Of a stretch of DNA of 64,000 bases, positions 35,482 to 44,170 are shown piece after piece; the stretch's first letter is position 1; every line of letters begins with the position of its first letter. A program made the position numbers and the translations under genes. The notes beneath the pieces were generated by a model that did not search any database, was not told where the DNA came from, and saw only the letters and a program-made list of their open reading frames with translations. Source of the stretch: Spirochaetales bacterium (GTDB taxonomy: Bacteria; Spirochaetota; Spirochaetia; Sphaerochaetales; Sphaerochaetaceae). The stretch lies in NCBI GenBank assembly GCA_017470995.1, contig JAFUXI010000008.1, positions 1 through 64,000 of the forward strand. The letters run 5' to 3'.

Positions 35482-36933
35482 ATGAAGAAAACACTTACTG
35501 TCCTTTTGGCAATCCTGCTCTGCTTTGCGATGGTCATGATCGCATCCTGCAGCAAAGGGGATTCCGGTTCATCCTCATCATCCACCACTGCCAAGGCTCC
35601 GGCCAAGGAGAAGGTGAAGATTCAGATCATGGTCGGATTCGGAACAGGTACCGACCCCTCACAGATTGCTGTTCATGAGGAGCTCCAGAAGCAGTTCAAT
35701 GACACAGTCGGAAAAGAGAAAGGTATCGAGCTTGAGTTCCTTACAGTCCCGTATGCAGATGCATCAACAAAGTTCACAACCCTCGTCGCAGCCGGAATGA
35801 GCCCGGATATCTGCGGTCCTGTCGGAATCATGGGTGTTGCACAGTTCATCGACCAGTGGCTCGATATCGAACCGTACATCAAGAAAGACAACATCGACCT
35901 TTCAGACTATGATGATGCTCTTGTCGAGAGCAACCGCTACAACATCAACGGTGAGTCAAAGCTTGTCGGTCTTCCGATCGGTTACTATCCTTCGGCACTG
36001 TTCTACAACGAAGACATCTACGACAGAGCCGGCCTCGAGTATCCGCCGGAGGAATGGGGCACTGCAGACTGGACATATGACAAGCTGTACGAGCAGGCAA
36101 GGCTCATGACCCTGGATATGTGGGGTTCCGATGCCAACGATCCTGACTTCGATATGGACAACGTCGTACAGTACGGCTATGACGGAACCGACTGGTCTCC
36201 GTGGAGAGCCTGGGTAGGAAAGTTCTTCGACGAGAACGGCAAGAGCGTCGCACTCGGAATGTCGGATGACTACAAGACCGCTACCATGAACAGCCCCGAG
36301 TGGATCAAGGTTTTCTCGGAGCTCGAGAGAATGATTTATAAAGAAAAGGTCAGACCCAGATCAGACGCTGCCGCCGGCGCATCCCTGTTCGGCGATGCCG
36401 ACCCGCTCGGATCCAACAGACTCGGTGTCTGGGAGACATTCTCATGGATGAGCTATGCATTCGAGAGCTGGGATGCCAACTTCAGCTGGAACATCGGTGC
36501 AATTCCTGCAATGGACGGCCATGTTGTTTCCGCAACCAACATCGATACATTCGTCATCACAAAGAGCAGCAAGCATCCTGACGAGGCTTGGGAAGTCTAC
36601 AAGTGGCTCTTCAGCGACGAGGTCTACTCCAAGCTGAACCACAACTACGGCGGAATCCCGGCAATGAAGGAACTTCAGGCACAGTGGCTCGACGAGCAGA
36701 AGGCAGAGAGACCGAACATCAACTGGCAGGTCCTGCTGGATGCCGGTGCATATGCCGACAACCCGAACAACGAGAGCTGGGTCCCGGGTTACTCACAGGT
36801 CTGGGATGAGATGGAGTTCGCAATGGCCAGCATCATCAGCGGTCTGTACGATACTCCGGAGCAGGTCGCAGAGGATCTGAATGACGAAGTTCAGTACATC
36901 CTCGATGAGTACTGGGCAGCACAAAATAATTAA
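35482..36933 (+). CDS. ABC sugar transporter, solute-binding lipoprotein
   Basis: 483 aa, family 1 extracellular solute-binding protein. Start MKKTLTVLLAIL at 35482 (AAGGAG upstream; an in-frame ATG five codons earlier is too close). Lipobox near VMIASC, then a Ser/Ala linker and the mature protein, with EVYKWLFSDEVYSKLNHNYGGIPAMKEL typical of the family's C-lobe. First gene of the importer operon; the ATPase is not encoded here, so a shared MsmK-type ATPase is likely. Confidence 0.93.
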   Translation: MKKTLTVLLAILLCFAMVMIASCSKGDSGSSSSSTTAKAPAKEKVKIQIMVGFGTGTDPSQIAVHEELQKQFNDTVGKEKGIELEFLTVPYADASTKFTTLVAAGMSPDICGPVGIMGVAQFIDQWLDIEPYIKKDNIDLSDYDDALVESNRYNINGESKLVGLPIGYYPSALFYNEDIYDRAGLEYPPEEWGTADWTYDKLYEQARLMTLDMWGSDANDPDFDMDNVVQYGYDGTDWSPWRAWVGKFFDENGKSVALGMSDDYKTATMNSPEWIKVFSELERMIYKEKVRPRSDAAAGASLFGDADPLGSNRLGVWETFSWMSYAFESWDANFSWNIGAIPAMDGHVVSATNIDTFVITKSSKHPDEAWEVYKWLFSDEVYSKLNHNYGGIPAMKELQAQWLDEQKAERPNINWQVLLDAGAYADNPNNESWVPGYSQVWDEMEFAMASIISGLYDTPEQVAEDLNDEVQYILDEYWAAQNN

Positions 36934-36942
36934 GGTAATCAT

Positions 36943-37851
36943 ATGAGTAAAGAAAGACGGATTATTCCGCAATCTGAACGATATGCCAGATGGGGTTATG
37001 CTTTCATAACCCCCTGGGTCATCGGCTTTTTGGTATTCACCTTCCTGCCGATGGTATTCTCCATGTATCTTGCCTTTACAGATTATGATACGATCAACCC
37101 TCCCAAGTGGGTGGGTTTTTCGAATTTTGCGAAGATGTTCACAAAGGGCGAGATGTGGCACAGCCTCTGGATCACCGTCAAGTTCGGTATCCTCTCTCTG
37201 CCTCTCGGTCTGGTTTCAGGCTTCCTTCTTGCATATCTCCTTAATATGAAGATACCCGGAATGAAGTTCTGGAGAACCATCTTCTATCTGCCGGCAATGA
37301 TAAGCGGTGTTGTAGTCGCCATGCTGTGGAGAGGAATGTTCGACGATCAGTACGGTATGATCAACTTCATCCTCAGAACCGCAGGACTGCGAGGTCCCCA
37401 GTGGCTTTTGGATCCGAAGTACACCCTGTACTGTTTCCTCTTCCTCTCCGTATGGGGATGCGGAGGTGGTATGGTCGTTTACCTTTCCGGTCTTCAGAGC
37501 ATACCCACTGCACTATATGAGGCAGCCGAAATCGACGGTTGCAGCAAGTTCCAACAGCTGATTCATGTTACTGTCCCGCAGATGACCCCGATCTTCTTCT
37601 TCAACCTGATCATGGGTCTTATCGGAATGTTCCAGTACTTCGCAGAACCTATGGTCCTGACAAAAGGAGGACCGGCGGATTCGACGATGTTCTACAACCT
37701 GTATCTGTACAAGCACGCATTCCAGTTCAGAAACATGGGCTATGCATCCGCATTGGCCTGGTTCCTGTTCATGATAGTGCTTCTGCTGACACTTTTGACC
37801 TTCAAGTCTTCGGAACTCTGGGTCTTCTATGAGTCGGAGGTGAAGAAATGA
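36943..37851 (+). CDS. ABC sugar transporter permease (MalF-like)
   Basis: 302 aa, six membrane helices starting YAFITPWVIGFLVFTFLPM. The EAA loop for docking the ATPase is YEAAEIDGCSKFQQLIHVTVPQMTP near residue 190. Nine bases after the binding protein; overlaps the second permease (ATGA). Confidence 0.94.
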   Translation: MSKERRIIPQSERYARWGYAFITPWVIGFLVFTFLPMVFSMYLAFTDYDTINPPKWVGFSNFAKMFTKGEMWHSLWITVKFGILSLPLGLVSGFLLAYLLNMKIPGMKFWRTIFYLPAMISGVVVAMLWRGMFDDQYGMINFILRTAGLRGPQWLLDPKYTLYCFLFLSVWGCGGGMVVYLSGLQSIPTALYEAAEIDGCSKFQQLIHVTVPQMTPIFFFNLIMGLIGMFQYFAEPMVLTKGGPADSTMFYNLYLYKHAFQFRNMGYASALAWFLFMIVLLLTLLTFKSSELWVFYESEVKK

Positions 37852-39056
37852 TTTTACTTGTATTCTTCCTTGTAATAATTAATCTCTTCCTCTGGGGCTT
37901 CGCCATCTCCGATTCGGTCGGTGTCATGACCAAACGCAGACTTGCAAGACGCAGAACCATCGTGGCAATGATCATCATCGTCGTTGCAGCCATGGCAATC
38001 ATCTACCCGGTCGTTTCTATGCTCGGAGGCTCGGTGTCATCCAAGCAGGTCAGCAGAACGGTCCCCGAGGTCAAGCTCGGTGATTTCTGGAACGTCATCA
38101 GGACAATGACCAGAAACCTCGTTCCCATCGAGGGAAAGAGGATCAACATCAAGCAGGACCACATCGACAAGGCTGTCGCATCGCTTTCCGAAACCAAGAA
38201 TCTCAGACTGGAGACCGCTCCGTATTCCGTCTATGCGATGGAAATCGAAGGAAAAGAGCTTCATGTCGCCAAGATCGGAAAGGTCGGAAGCCAGTGGATC
38301 TATCTGGATGAGGACGAACTCGATGATGTCTATCTCGCAACTCCGGCTTCGGAGGAACAGCGCGTAAAGGCGGTCAAGTTCACATGGTCGAACTATCCCG
38401 ACGCACTGTCCAAGGGCGATTTCGGACGTTATGTCATCAACTCCATCATCCTGGTCGTGATCAACACCATCGGAGCCCTGCTGTCATCCACATTGGTTGC
38501 CTACGGCTTCTCAAGGTTCAGGTTCAAGGGCCGCAACTGGATGTTCATCGTCCTTCTTTCGACGATGATGCTTCCGGCACAGGTATCCCTGATCCCGAGC
38601 TTCATCATCTATACCAAGCTCGGTTGGTACGGAACATACCTGCCGCTGACCGTTGCAGCATACTTTGCCGCCAGCCCGTGGAACGTGTTCCTCATGAGAC
38701 AGTTCTTCATGGGACTGCCGCTTGAGCTGGATGAGGCTGCAAAGATCGACGGATGCGGACCTGTCGGAATCCTGGTGAAGGTCATCGTACCGCAGTCAAC
38801 TGCAGTCATGCTGACAATCACACTGTCGACCGCAGTCTTCTGGTGGAACGACTACTTCTATTCATTGATCTACCTGCAGGATCAGAAACTCTATCCTGTC
38901 GCACTGGGCCTTACCGCCTTCGATGCCAAATACTTCAACAACAGCGCCCTCAAGGCCGCTGCTACAGTCATGATGCTTGTACCGCCTATTCTGATGTTCT
39001 TCTTCTTCCAGAAGTTCTTCATTCAGGGCACGGTCATCTCGGGAGTCAAGGGTTGA
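37848..39056 (+). CDS. ABC sugar transporter permease (MalG-like) with extra helix and periplasmic insert
   Basis: 402 aa against about 275 for typical MalG proteins. Start at 37848 has a strong GGAGGTGA. Residues 1-20 form an additional membrane helix before the normal first helix (about 39-60). Between that helix and helix 2 (about 195) is an insert of about 110 hydrophilic residues with alternating strands (LRLETAPYSVYAMEIEGKELHVAKIG; QWIYLDEDELDD). The EAA loop (DEAAKIDGCGPVGILVKVIVPQS) is near residue 300. The insert would project into the periplasm beside the binding protein. Confidence 0.92.
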   Translation: MILLVFFLVIINLFLWGFAISDSVGVMTKRRLARRRTIVAMIIIVVAAMAIIYPVVSMLGGSVSSKQVSRTVPEVKLGDFWNVIRTMTRNLVPIEGKRINIKQDHIDKAVASLSETKNLRLETAPYSVYAMEIEGKELHVAKIGKVGSQWIYLDEDELDDVYLATPASEEQRVKAVKFTWSNYPDALSKGDFGRYVINSIILVVINTIGALLSSTLVAYGFSRFRFKGRNWMFIVLLSTMMLPAQVSLIPSFIIYTKLGWYGTYLPLTVAAYFAASPWNVFLMRQFFMGLPLELDEAAKIDGCGPVGILVKVIVPQSTAVMLTITLSTAVFWWNDYFYSLIYLQDQKLYPVALGLTAFDAKYFNNSALKAAATVMMLVPPILMFFFFQKFFIQGTVISGVKG

Positions 39057-39060
39057 TCCG

Positions 39061-39981
39061 ATGAATCGTCTGTACGGTGTGAAGCTGTATGACCCTCGGT
39101 TCTGCACGGGCAGGACGGTCGACCTCCTTCAGGAGGCGGGCTTCAACACCGTATATCTCGGTCGGGACGCTTTGGTTCCGGCCTTTACCGAAGAGCTCTC
39201 TTCAAGAGGGCTCTTCTGGAACATCGTAGAGCCGGTTTTCCTCGCCTCCGAGGGCGAGGATCTGGCTGTTCTGGAGGACGGGAGTCTTGCTTCGGATGAC
39301 TGGGTGCGCTTCGTGTGCCCCACTGATGCGGTTCATCTGAATGATATCAGATGGCGCATAGCTTCCGACATCAGGACTCTCAATCCGCCCGGAGTATCTC
39401 TGGATTTCCTGCGGTTCTTCCAGTTCTGGGAGATGACAAGTCCTTTGGCCGAGGCAAAGAGCCTTCCGAAGAGCTGCTTCTGTACCAGATGCCGATCCCA
39501 GAGGATGGGAATGGAAAGACAGGAATTCTGGAGACAGAACATAGTGGAGCAGACGGCTCTGACTCTCTGCTCCCAGATCAGGCAGATTAATCCTGAGATC
39601 AGGATCGGCCTTCATTGCGTTCCTTGGAAACAGGATATGTATGATGGCGCTATTCTGAATGTTATAGGCCAGAATTTCAGTAATCTTGCTGAAATAGGCG
39701 ATTATCTGACCCCGATGGTCTACCATCATATGATGCACAGGGAGCCTTCCTACATAAAGGATTTCCTGCAGGAGATGGAGAGTCTGGGGTGTACGGAGAT
39801 CCTTCCTTCCATACAGGTCAAGAAGGCCTACAGGGAAGAAGAGGTGAGCAAAGAGGAATTCGGAGAAGCCCTGGGTTATGCGCTTGAAAGCCCGTCCAAG
39901 GGAGTTCTCCTCTACAAATGGGAAGATCTGGTCGATGATTCCGAACGCATGGATATCGTGAAGTCCATGCTGGGCCATTGA
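39061..39981 (+). CDS. Predicted barrel-fold glycosidase-like protein
   Basis: 306 aa, no signal peptide. I do not recognise a named family. The pattern is that of a TIM barrel: LLQEAGFNTVYLGRDA, then GVSLDFLRFFQFWE, RIGLHCVPWKQDMYDGA, and YLTPMVYHHMMHREP, where acidic and aromatic residues end strands as in glycoside hydrolases. A four-cysteine cluster (CFCTRCRS) follows the fourth segment. It lies between the importer and two secreted relatives, so a role in breaking down imported sugar is an inference. Confidence 0.6.
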   Translation: MNRLYGVKLYDPRFCTGRTVDLLQEAGFNTVYLGRDALVPAFTEELSSRGLFWNIVEPVFLASEGEDLAVLEDGSLASDDWVRFVCPTDAVHLNDIRWRIASDIRTLNPPGVSLDFLRFFQFWEMTSPLAEAKSLPKSCFCTRCRSQRMGMERQEFWRQNIVEQTALTLCSQIRQINPEIRIGLHCVPWKQDMYDGAILNVIGQNFSNLAEIGDYLTPMVYHHMMHREPSYIKDFLQEMESLGCTEILPSIQVKKAYREEEVSKEEFGEALGYALESPSKGVLLYKWEDLVDDSERMDIVKSMLGH

Positions 39982-40003
39982 CCTGGTTATAAAGGAAGTA
40001 CAT

Positions 40004-41002
40004 ATGAAGAAGAAACTTTTGAGCCTTGCTTTTTATGTCGCCATCGTGGCAATGCTGTTCGTTCTGGTCCTGATGGTTTCCTGCAAGAAGCAGGAAAGCG
40101 GTACAACCGCAACACCGACTGTGGCAGAGGAACCGAAGGTAGACTACGGTCCGAGCATTCCGCCTACCAAGACCGCCAAGGTCACCTGGGCAGGTTGCAG
40201 AAGATCAGACTACGGCTGGAAGGAAGCAATGTTCAAGAGAGAGCCTTCCGCGGAAGAATGGATCAACTATGCCGGCCGCATGGGCGCCGAATATGAGGGA
40301 AGCATTCCGTCGTTCATCTGGATCGTCGGTTCCATCACAGGCAACGAGGGTGCCCAGAGATGCTCGGTCAACTTCCCGGTAGGACAGAAGATCGAGGGTG
40401 TCGAGGACTTCCCCGCAGATATGAACAAGGCATTCCTGGACATGTGTGACGAGAAGGGCTACTCGGTCTGGCTTCAGGTCGAGCCCGGTGACTGTGACCT
40501 TGTCCCGCTGGCAAAGGCCACCATGGAGTACTACAAGGACCACAAATGCGTCAAGGGCTTCGGCGTTGATGTAGAGTGGTACAAGACCCGCAATCCCGAG
40601 ATGCCCGCCGGTTACGGCACAAAGATCGATGATGATCTTGCAAAGGCCCTCGACGAGGCCGTCAAGAGTGTCGATCCGCGCTTCACGCTGTTCCTCAAGC
40701 ACTGGGACGGAGGCTGGATGCCGCCGACATACCGTTCGGACATCATCTTCGTGAATGACAGCCAGTATTTCGACAATCTGGATAAGATGAAGAGCTTCTT
40801 CACAGCCTGGGCAGACCGCTATTATCCCAACCCGGTCATGTTCCAGATCGGTTATCCCGCAGACTTCGATGTCTGGGGAAAGCTCGAGAACCCCAAGGGA
40901 GAGTTGGGAGCCATCCTTGCCGAGGACGTCAAGGATGACCAGCACGTAGGTATCATCTGGGTCGACTTCAGTCTGAGGAAGGCCATGCAGAGTGGAAAGT
41001 AA
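40004..41002 (+). CDS. Lipoprotein, glycosidase-like, tandem copy 1
   Basis: 332 aa. Lipoprotein signal with a lipobox near VLMVSC. The mature part starts TAKVTWAGCRRSDYGW and shows a barrel-like series: YSVWLQVEPGDCDLVPLAK, VKGFGVDVEWYK (Asp/Glu at strand end), FLKHWDGGWMPP, DIIFVNDSQYF, NPVMFQIGYP and HVGIIWVDFS. These match the next gene segment by segment, so the two are tandem duplicates. I know no named family; the D-x-E in VDVEW is a candidate catalytic pair. Confidence 0.7.
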   Translation: MKKKLLSLAFYVAIVAMLFVLVLMVSCKKQESGTTATPTVAEEPKVDYGPSIPPTKTAKVTWAGCRRSDYGWKEAMFKREPSAEEWINYAGRMGAEYEGSIPSFIWIVGSITGNEGAQRCSVNFPVGQKIEGVEDFPADMNKAFLDMCDEKGYSVWLQVEPGDCDLVPLAKATMEYYKDHKCVKGFGVDVEWYKTRNPEMPAGYGTKIDDDLAKALDEAVKSVDPRFTLFLKHWDGGWMPPTYRSDIIFVNDSQYFDNLDKMKSFFTAWADRYYPNPVMFQIGYPADFDVWGKLENPKGELGAILAEDVKDDQHVGIIWVDFSLRKAMQSGK

Positions 41003-41003
41003 G

Positions 41004-41903
41004 ATGAAGAAGATTGCAGTTATCGTAGTATTGTTTATGGCTATAGCTCTTGTTTTGTCTTCCTGTGATGAGGAAGTTGTGAATTCCGGACCCTGCACCG
41101 TCAGATGGGCGGGAATCAGGATATCGACCTATGGAATGAGAAGCAGCTTCGGCAAGGACAATTTCCCTTCCGAAACTGATATGGCAGGTTATGCCGAGAA
41201 GATGGCAGGCTGCTATGAAGGCAGCAACGGAGCCTATATCCTCATAGTCGGTGAGCTTCACAGCGAGGGATGCGGACTCAGTTTCCCTGTAAGCGGAAGC
41301 TACGATTACATCTCCGGCAGCAAATATGACAGATATGATTCGTATCTGGATGAGTGCGATAAGCGCGGGATAGACGTCTGGCTTCAGGTGGAGCCGGGCA
41401 ATGCCGATCTGGTGACTCTTGCAAAGCTTGTGCTGGATCAGTATGGGAAACACAGCTGCGTAAAGGGATTCGGCATAGATGTCGAATGGCACAAGCCGGT
41501 TGAGGGAGTAGACGAGGGCACAAGACTCAGCGATTCGGATGCCCAGAGGGTTCTTTCAAAGGTCAGAAGCTACAATCCGGAATATACCGTGTTCGTCAAG
41601 CACTGGGACTACAGATGGCTTCCTTCCAGAATGGACGGCCTGATTTATGTCAACGACAGCCAGCAGTTCGAGTCAATGGATCACGTGATTGCCGAATTCT
41701 CGGACTGGGCTTCCCGATATGCTCCGCAGCCTGTCATGTTCCAGATAGGTTACAATGCCGACAAGGCAATATGGAACTCATACACAAACCCTGCCAAGCA
41801 GTTCGGACAAGCTATAGTTGATGCATGCAATTCAGGCAATGATGTCGGTATAATTTGGGTTGATATGACCCTGAGTCAGGTAATAAACAAGACAAATCTC
41901 TAG
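41004..41903 (+). CDS. Lipoprotein, glycosidase-like, tandem copy 2
   Basis: 299 aa from ATG 41004, one base after the previous stop. Lipobox near LVLSSC. Paralogue of the preceding gene: CTVRWAGIRISTYGM, GIDVWLQVEPGNADLVTLAKL, VKGFGIDVEWHK, FVKHWDYRWLPS, LIYVNDSQQF, PVMFQIGYNADKAIW and VGIIWVDMT align with it. The candidate catalytic D-x-E is kept. It lacks the longer linker after the lipobox seen in copy 1. Confidence 0.7.
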   Translation: MKKIAVIVVLFMAIALVLSSCDEEVVNSGPCTVRWAGIRISTYGMRSSFGKDNFPSETDMAGYAEKMAGCYEGSNGAYILIVGELHSEGCGLSFPVSGSYDYISGSKYDRYDSYLDECDKRGIDVWLQVEPGNADLVTLAKLVLDQYGKHSCVKGFGIDVEWHKPVEGVDEGTRLSDSDAQRVLSKVRSYNPEYTVFVKHWDYRWLPSRMDGLIYVNDSQQFESMDHVIAEFSDWASRYAPQPVMFQIGYNADKAIWNSYTNPAKQFGQAIVDACNSGNDVGIIWVDMTLSQVINKTNL

Positions 41904-41922
41904 GTTTGCGAAGGAAGGTCTG

Positions 41923-42927
41923 ATGGTAACAATCAAGGACGTAGCACAGCTCGCAGGTGTATCTCATACAACGGTCTCTCTTGCCTTGCGCAATTCGCCC
42001 AGTATCACTGCCGATACGAAGGCAAAGGTTCTCGCGGCTGCAAAGAAACTGAATTACCATCCCAACCACCTTGCACGCTCTCTTGTAAGCGGAAAGACAT
42101 ACGTCATAGGTGTGGTTGCAAACTTCTTCTCGTCCACATTCGAGATGGAGATCCTCAAGGGCATTGAGCAGAGCATCCGCTCGATGGAGACAGAGTACAC
42201 GATAAATCTCTTCGGAACCCTGGAGAAGAACGATCAGGTCCTGACCGACATCTGCCTCGGCAAGCATGCAGACGGCGTCATACTCCTTTCAATCAGTCCA
42301 TCCAAGGAAATCATCAAGCTATACAGCGACAACAACTGTCCGATGATAGTCATAGACGAAAAGGCCGAGGGAGCAATCGAAATCGTCATGGATAACTATC
42401 ACGGAGCCTACATGGCCACGGAGCACCTGATCAACTCGGGTCGCAAGAATCTTGCCCTGGTCATCGGTGACAGCAACCGTGAAGAGCTTGGTCTCTCCCA
42501 GAAGGAAAGGAAGGAAGGCTTCTTGCAGGCCATCAAGGATCATGACCTGTCGTTCAATCCGAGGAACATCTTCTATATCGAGGATTATTACTTCGAGGAG
42601 GGCCAGGTCGTCTTCAAGAGAATGCAGCGCTACGGTTCCGACATAGACGGAATCTTCTGCGCGGCAGGTGATATCGTGGCAGCCGGAATAATACTGGAGG
42701 CCAAGACGGAGCACGTCAACATCCCGAGGGAGCTTTCCATCGTGGGCTATGATGACGTGATGTCGTCTTCGTTGATCGATCCTCCGCTGACCAGCATCCG
42801 CCAGCCGCTCTTCCAGATAGGAAAGAATGCGTATGCCAGGATGGTGCGCCTTCTGGAAGGAAATGAGGAATACAAGCCCAACAAGTTTGTATATGAACCG
42901 CAGCTGATTACCAGATCATCGGTATGA
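41923..42927 (+). CDS. LacI-family transcriptional regulator
   Basis: 334 aa, standard LacI layout: N-terminal helix-turn-helix TIKDVAQLAGVSHTTVSLALRNSPSITADTKAKVLAAAKKLNYHPNHLARSL (hinge helix at the end), then a periplasmic-binding-type sugar domain. It is the only LacI-type regulator in the window and sits at the end of the sugar importer operon, so it is the best candidate to bind the TTTTAACGTGAAAA boxes. The effector is unknown. Confidence 0.94.
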   Translation: MVTIKDVAQLAGVSHTTVSLALRNSPSITADTKAKVLAAAKKLNYHPNHLARSLVSGKTYVIGVVANFFSSTFEMEILKGIEQSIRSMETEYTINLFGTLEKNDQVLTDICLGKHADGVILLSISPSKEIIKLYSDNNCPMIVIDEKAEGAIEIVMDNYHGAYMATEHLINSGRKNLALVIGDSNREELGLSQKERKEGFLQAIKDHDLSFNPRNIFYIEDYYFEEGQVVFKRMQRYGSDIDGIFCAAGDIVAAGIILEAKTEHVNIPRELSIVGYDDVMSSSLIDPPLTSIRQPLFQIGKNAYARMVRLLEGNEEYKPNKFVYEPQLITRSSV

Positions 42928-42999
42928 TGGTCTGTAGTTAGAGTATAAACTGAAAAACTATTAGAAAGTTTGAATTTAGAACATCAAAAGGAGTAAGAA

Positions 43000-44139
43000 A
43001 TGAAGAAACTTATTGCAACAGTTCTTATCGCATTGATTGCCTTCGCTGCATTTGCCGGTATTTCCGTTACATTGGATACCATCACTTCCTACAGCAGCAA
43101 CAAGACATGGGATCCGTTGGGAGAAACCAGAGAAGGTTTCAGAATCACGGGAGCGGAGTTTGATGACAGCGCCCACGGCGGTCCGGTTCTCGGAGAACTC
43201 ACCGCAACCATGGGCAAGGACAGCGTTGCATCCGCAAACGTGTCTATCCGTTTCAGGACACCTGTTTCCGCATATGAGGGAGCCGAAGTCAAGGTCCATG
43301 GCTGGGAAATCACGGCCAGGCTCTTCAGCGGATTCAAGATTTCAGTCGGTAACAGACCCTACGAGGTCTTCTCCGAGTCTGTCAGCTGGGAACCCGTCTC
43401 CGGAGCAGGTCTCTTCGAGCAGGGCAACAACAGAATCTATGTCGACTATACTCCTGATTTCCTCTCGGACCTGAACATCATCGCCGGTGTTTCCCTCGGC
43501 AGTGACTCCAAGAAGCCATTGAGCACACTGCAGGTTGCAGCCATCTATGACATCCCGCAGGCAGTGAAGATCGCCTTCGAGTTCCACAATGTCGCAGCCG
43601 ACCTCGGAAGCGGAGTCGACGGAGACACAAAGGCATTCTGTGCTCAGATCGACTATACCGGAACAGAGAACCTCGACCTTGTTGCCGGATACTGCCTTGT
43701 CAGGCAGGGCGGTTATACCGTTCAGCACAGAGTTGACCTGATGGGAACACTCTACACCGAGAAGTTCGGACTTGAATTCTATGATGCATTCATCATGCGT
43801 CTCTATGACGGGGAGAAGAACGGCAACAGACTCGGTGCCAAGATCTCCTTCTATGCAACAGAGAAGCTGACTCCGTTTGTCAAGGTGAACTGGTTCAAGA
43901 ACTACGGTTATGCATCAACCGTCGCAAGCCTTGCATGGGGCGACTGGCAGCTTTCAAGAGATCCGGGAGTCCAGGGCGGCAACATCATTTGCCTCGATGC
44001 AGGTTTCGGCCTGAATCTTTCCTCAACACTCTCAGGAACCATCGGCGGAGCTTTCAAGATCAACCTTACGGAAGGAACTGCAGACGATCAGAAGTTCTTC
44101 TGGTCGATCCCGCTCTGCCTGACAGCTTCGTTCTCCTGA
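43000..44139 (+). CDS. Predicted outer-membrane beta-barrel protein
   Basis: 379 aa with a cleavable signal peptide (MKKLIATVLIALIAFAAFAG). The mature part is made of alternating amphipathic strands with many Gly/Tyr/Phe ends (VNWFKNYGYASTVASLAWGDWQL; GGNIICLDAGFGLNLSSTLSGTIGGAFKINL) and ends near LCLTASFS, an aromatic-containing last strand. This suggests a porin-like barrel for sugar entry. AAAGGAG precedes the ATG; about 70 bases of leader separate it from lacI. Confidence 0.75.
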   Translation: MKKLIATVLIALIAFAAFAGISVTLDTITSYSSNKTWDPLGETREGFRITGAEFDDSAHGGPVLGELTATMGKDSVASANVSIRFRTPVSAYEGAEVKVHGWEITARLFSGFKISVGNRPYEVFSESVSWEPVSGAGLFEQGNNRIYVDYTPDFLSDLNIIAGVSLGSDSKKPLSTLQVAAIYDIPQAVKIAFEFHNVAADLGSGVDGDTKAFCAQIDYTGTENLDLVAGYCLVRQGGYTVQHRVDLMGTLYTEKFGLEFYDAFIMRLYDGEKNGNRLGAKISFYATEKLTPFVKVNWFKNYGYASTVASLAWGDWQLSRDPGVQGGNIICLDAGFGLNLSSTLSGTIGGAFKINLTEGTADDQKFFWSIPLCLTASFS

Positions 44140-44170
44140 TTTCCTGATTGTCGAAATATAGGTAGATACC

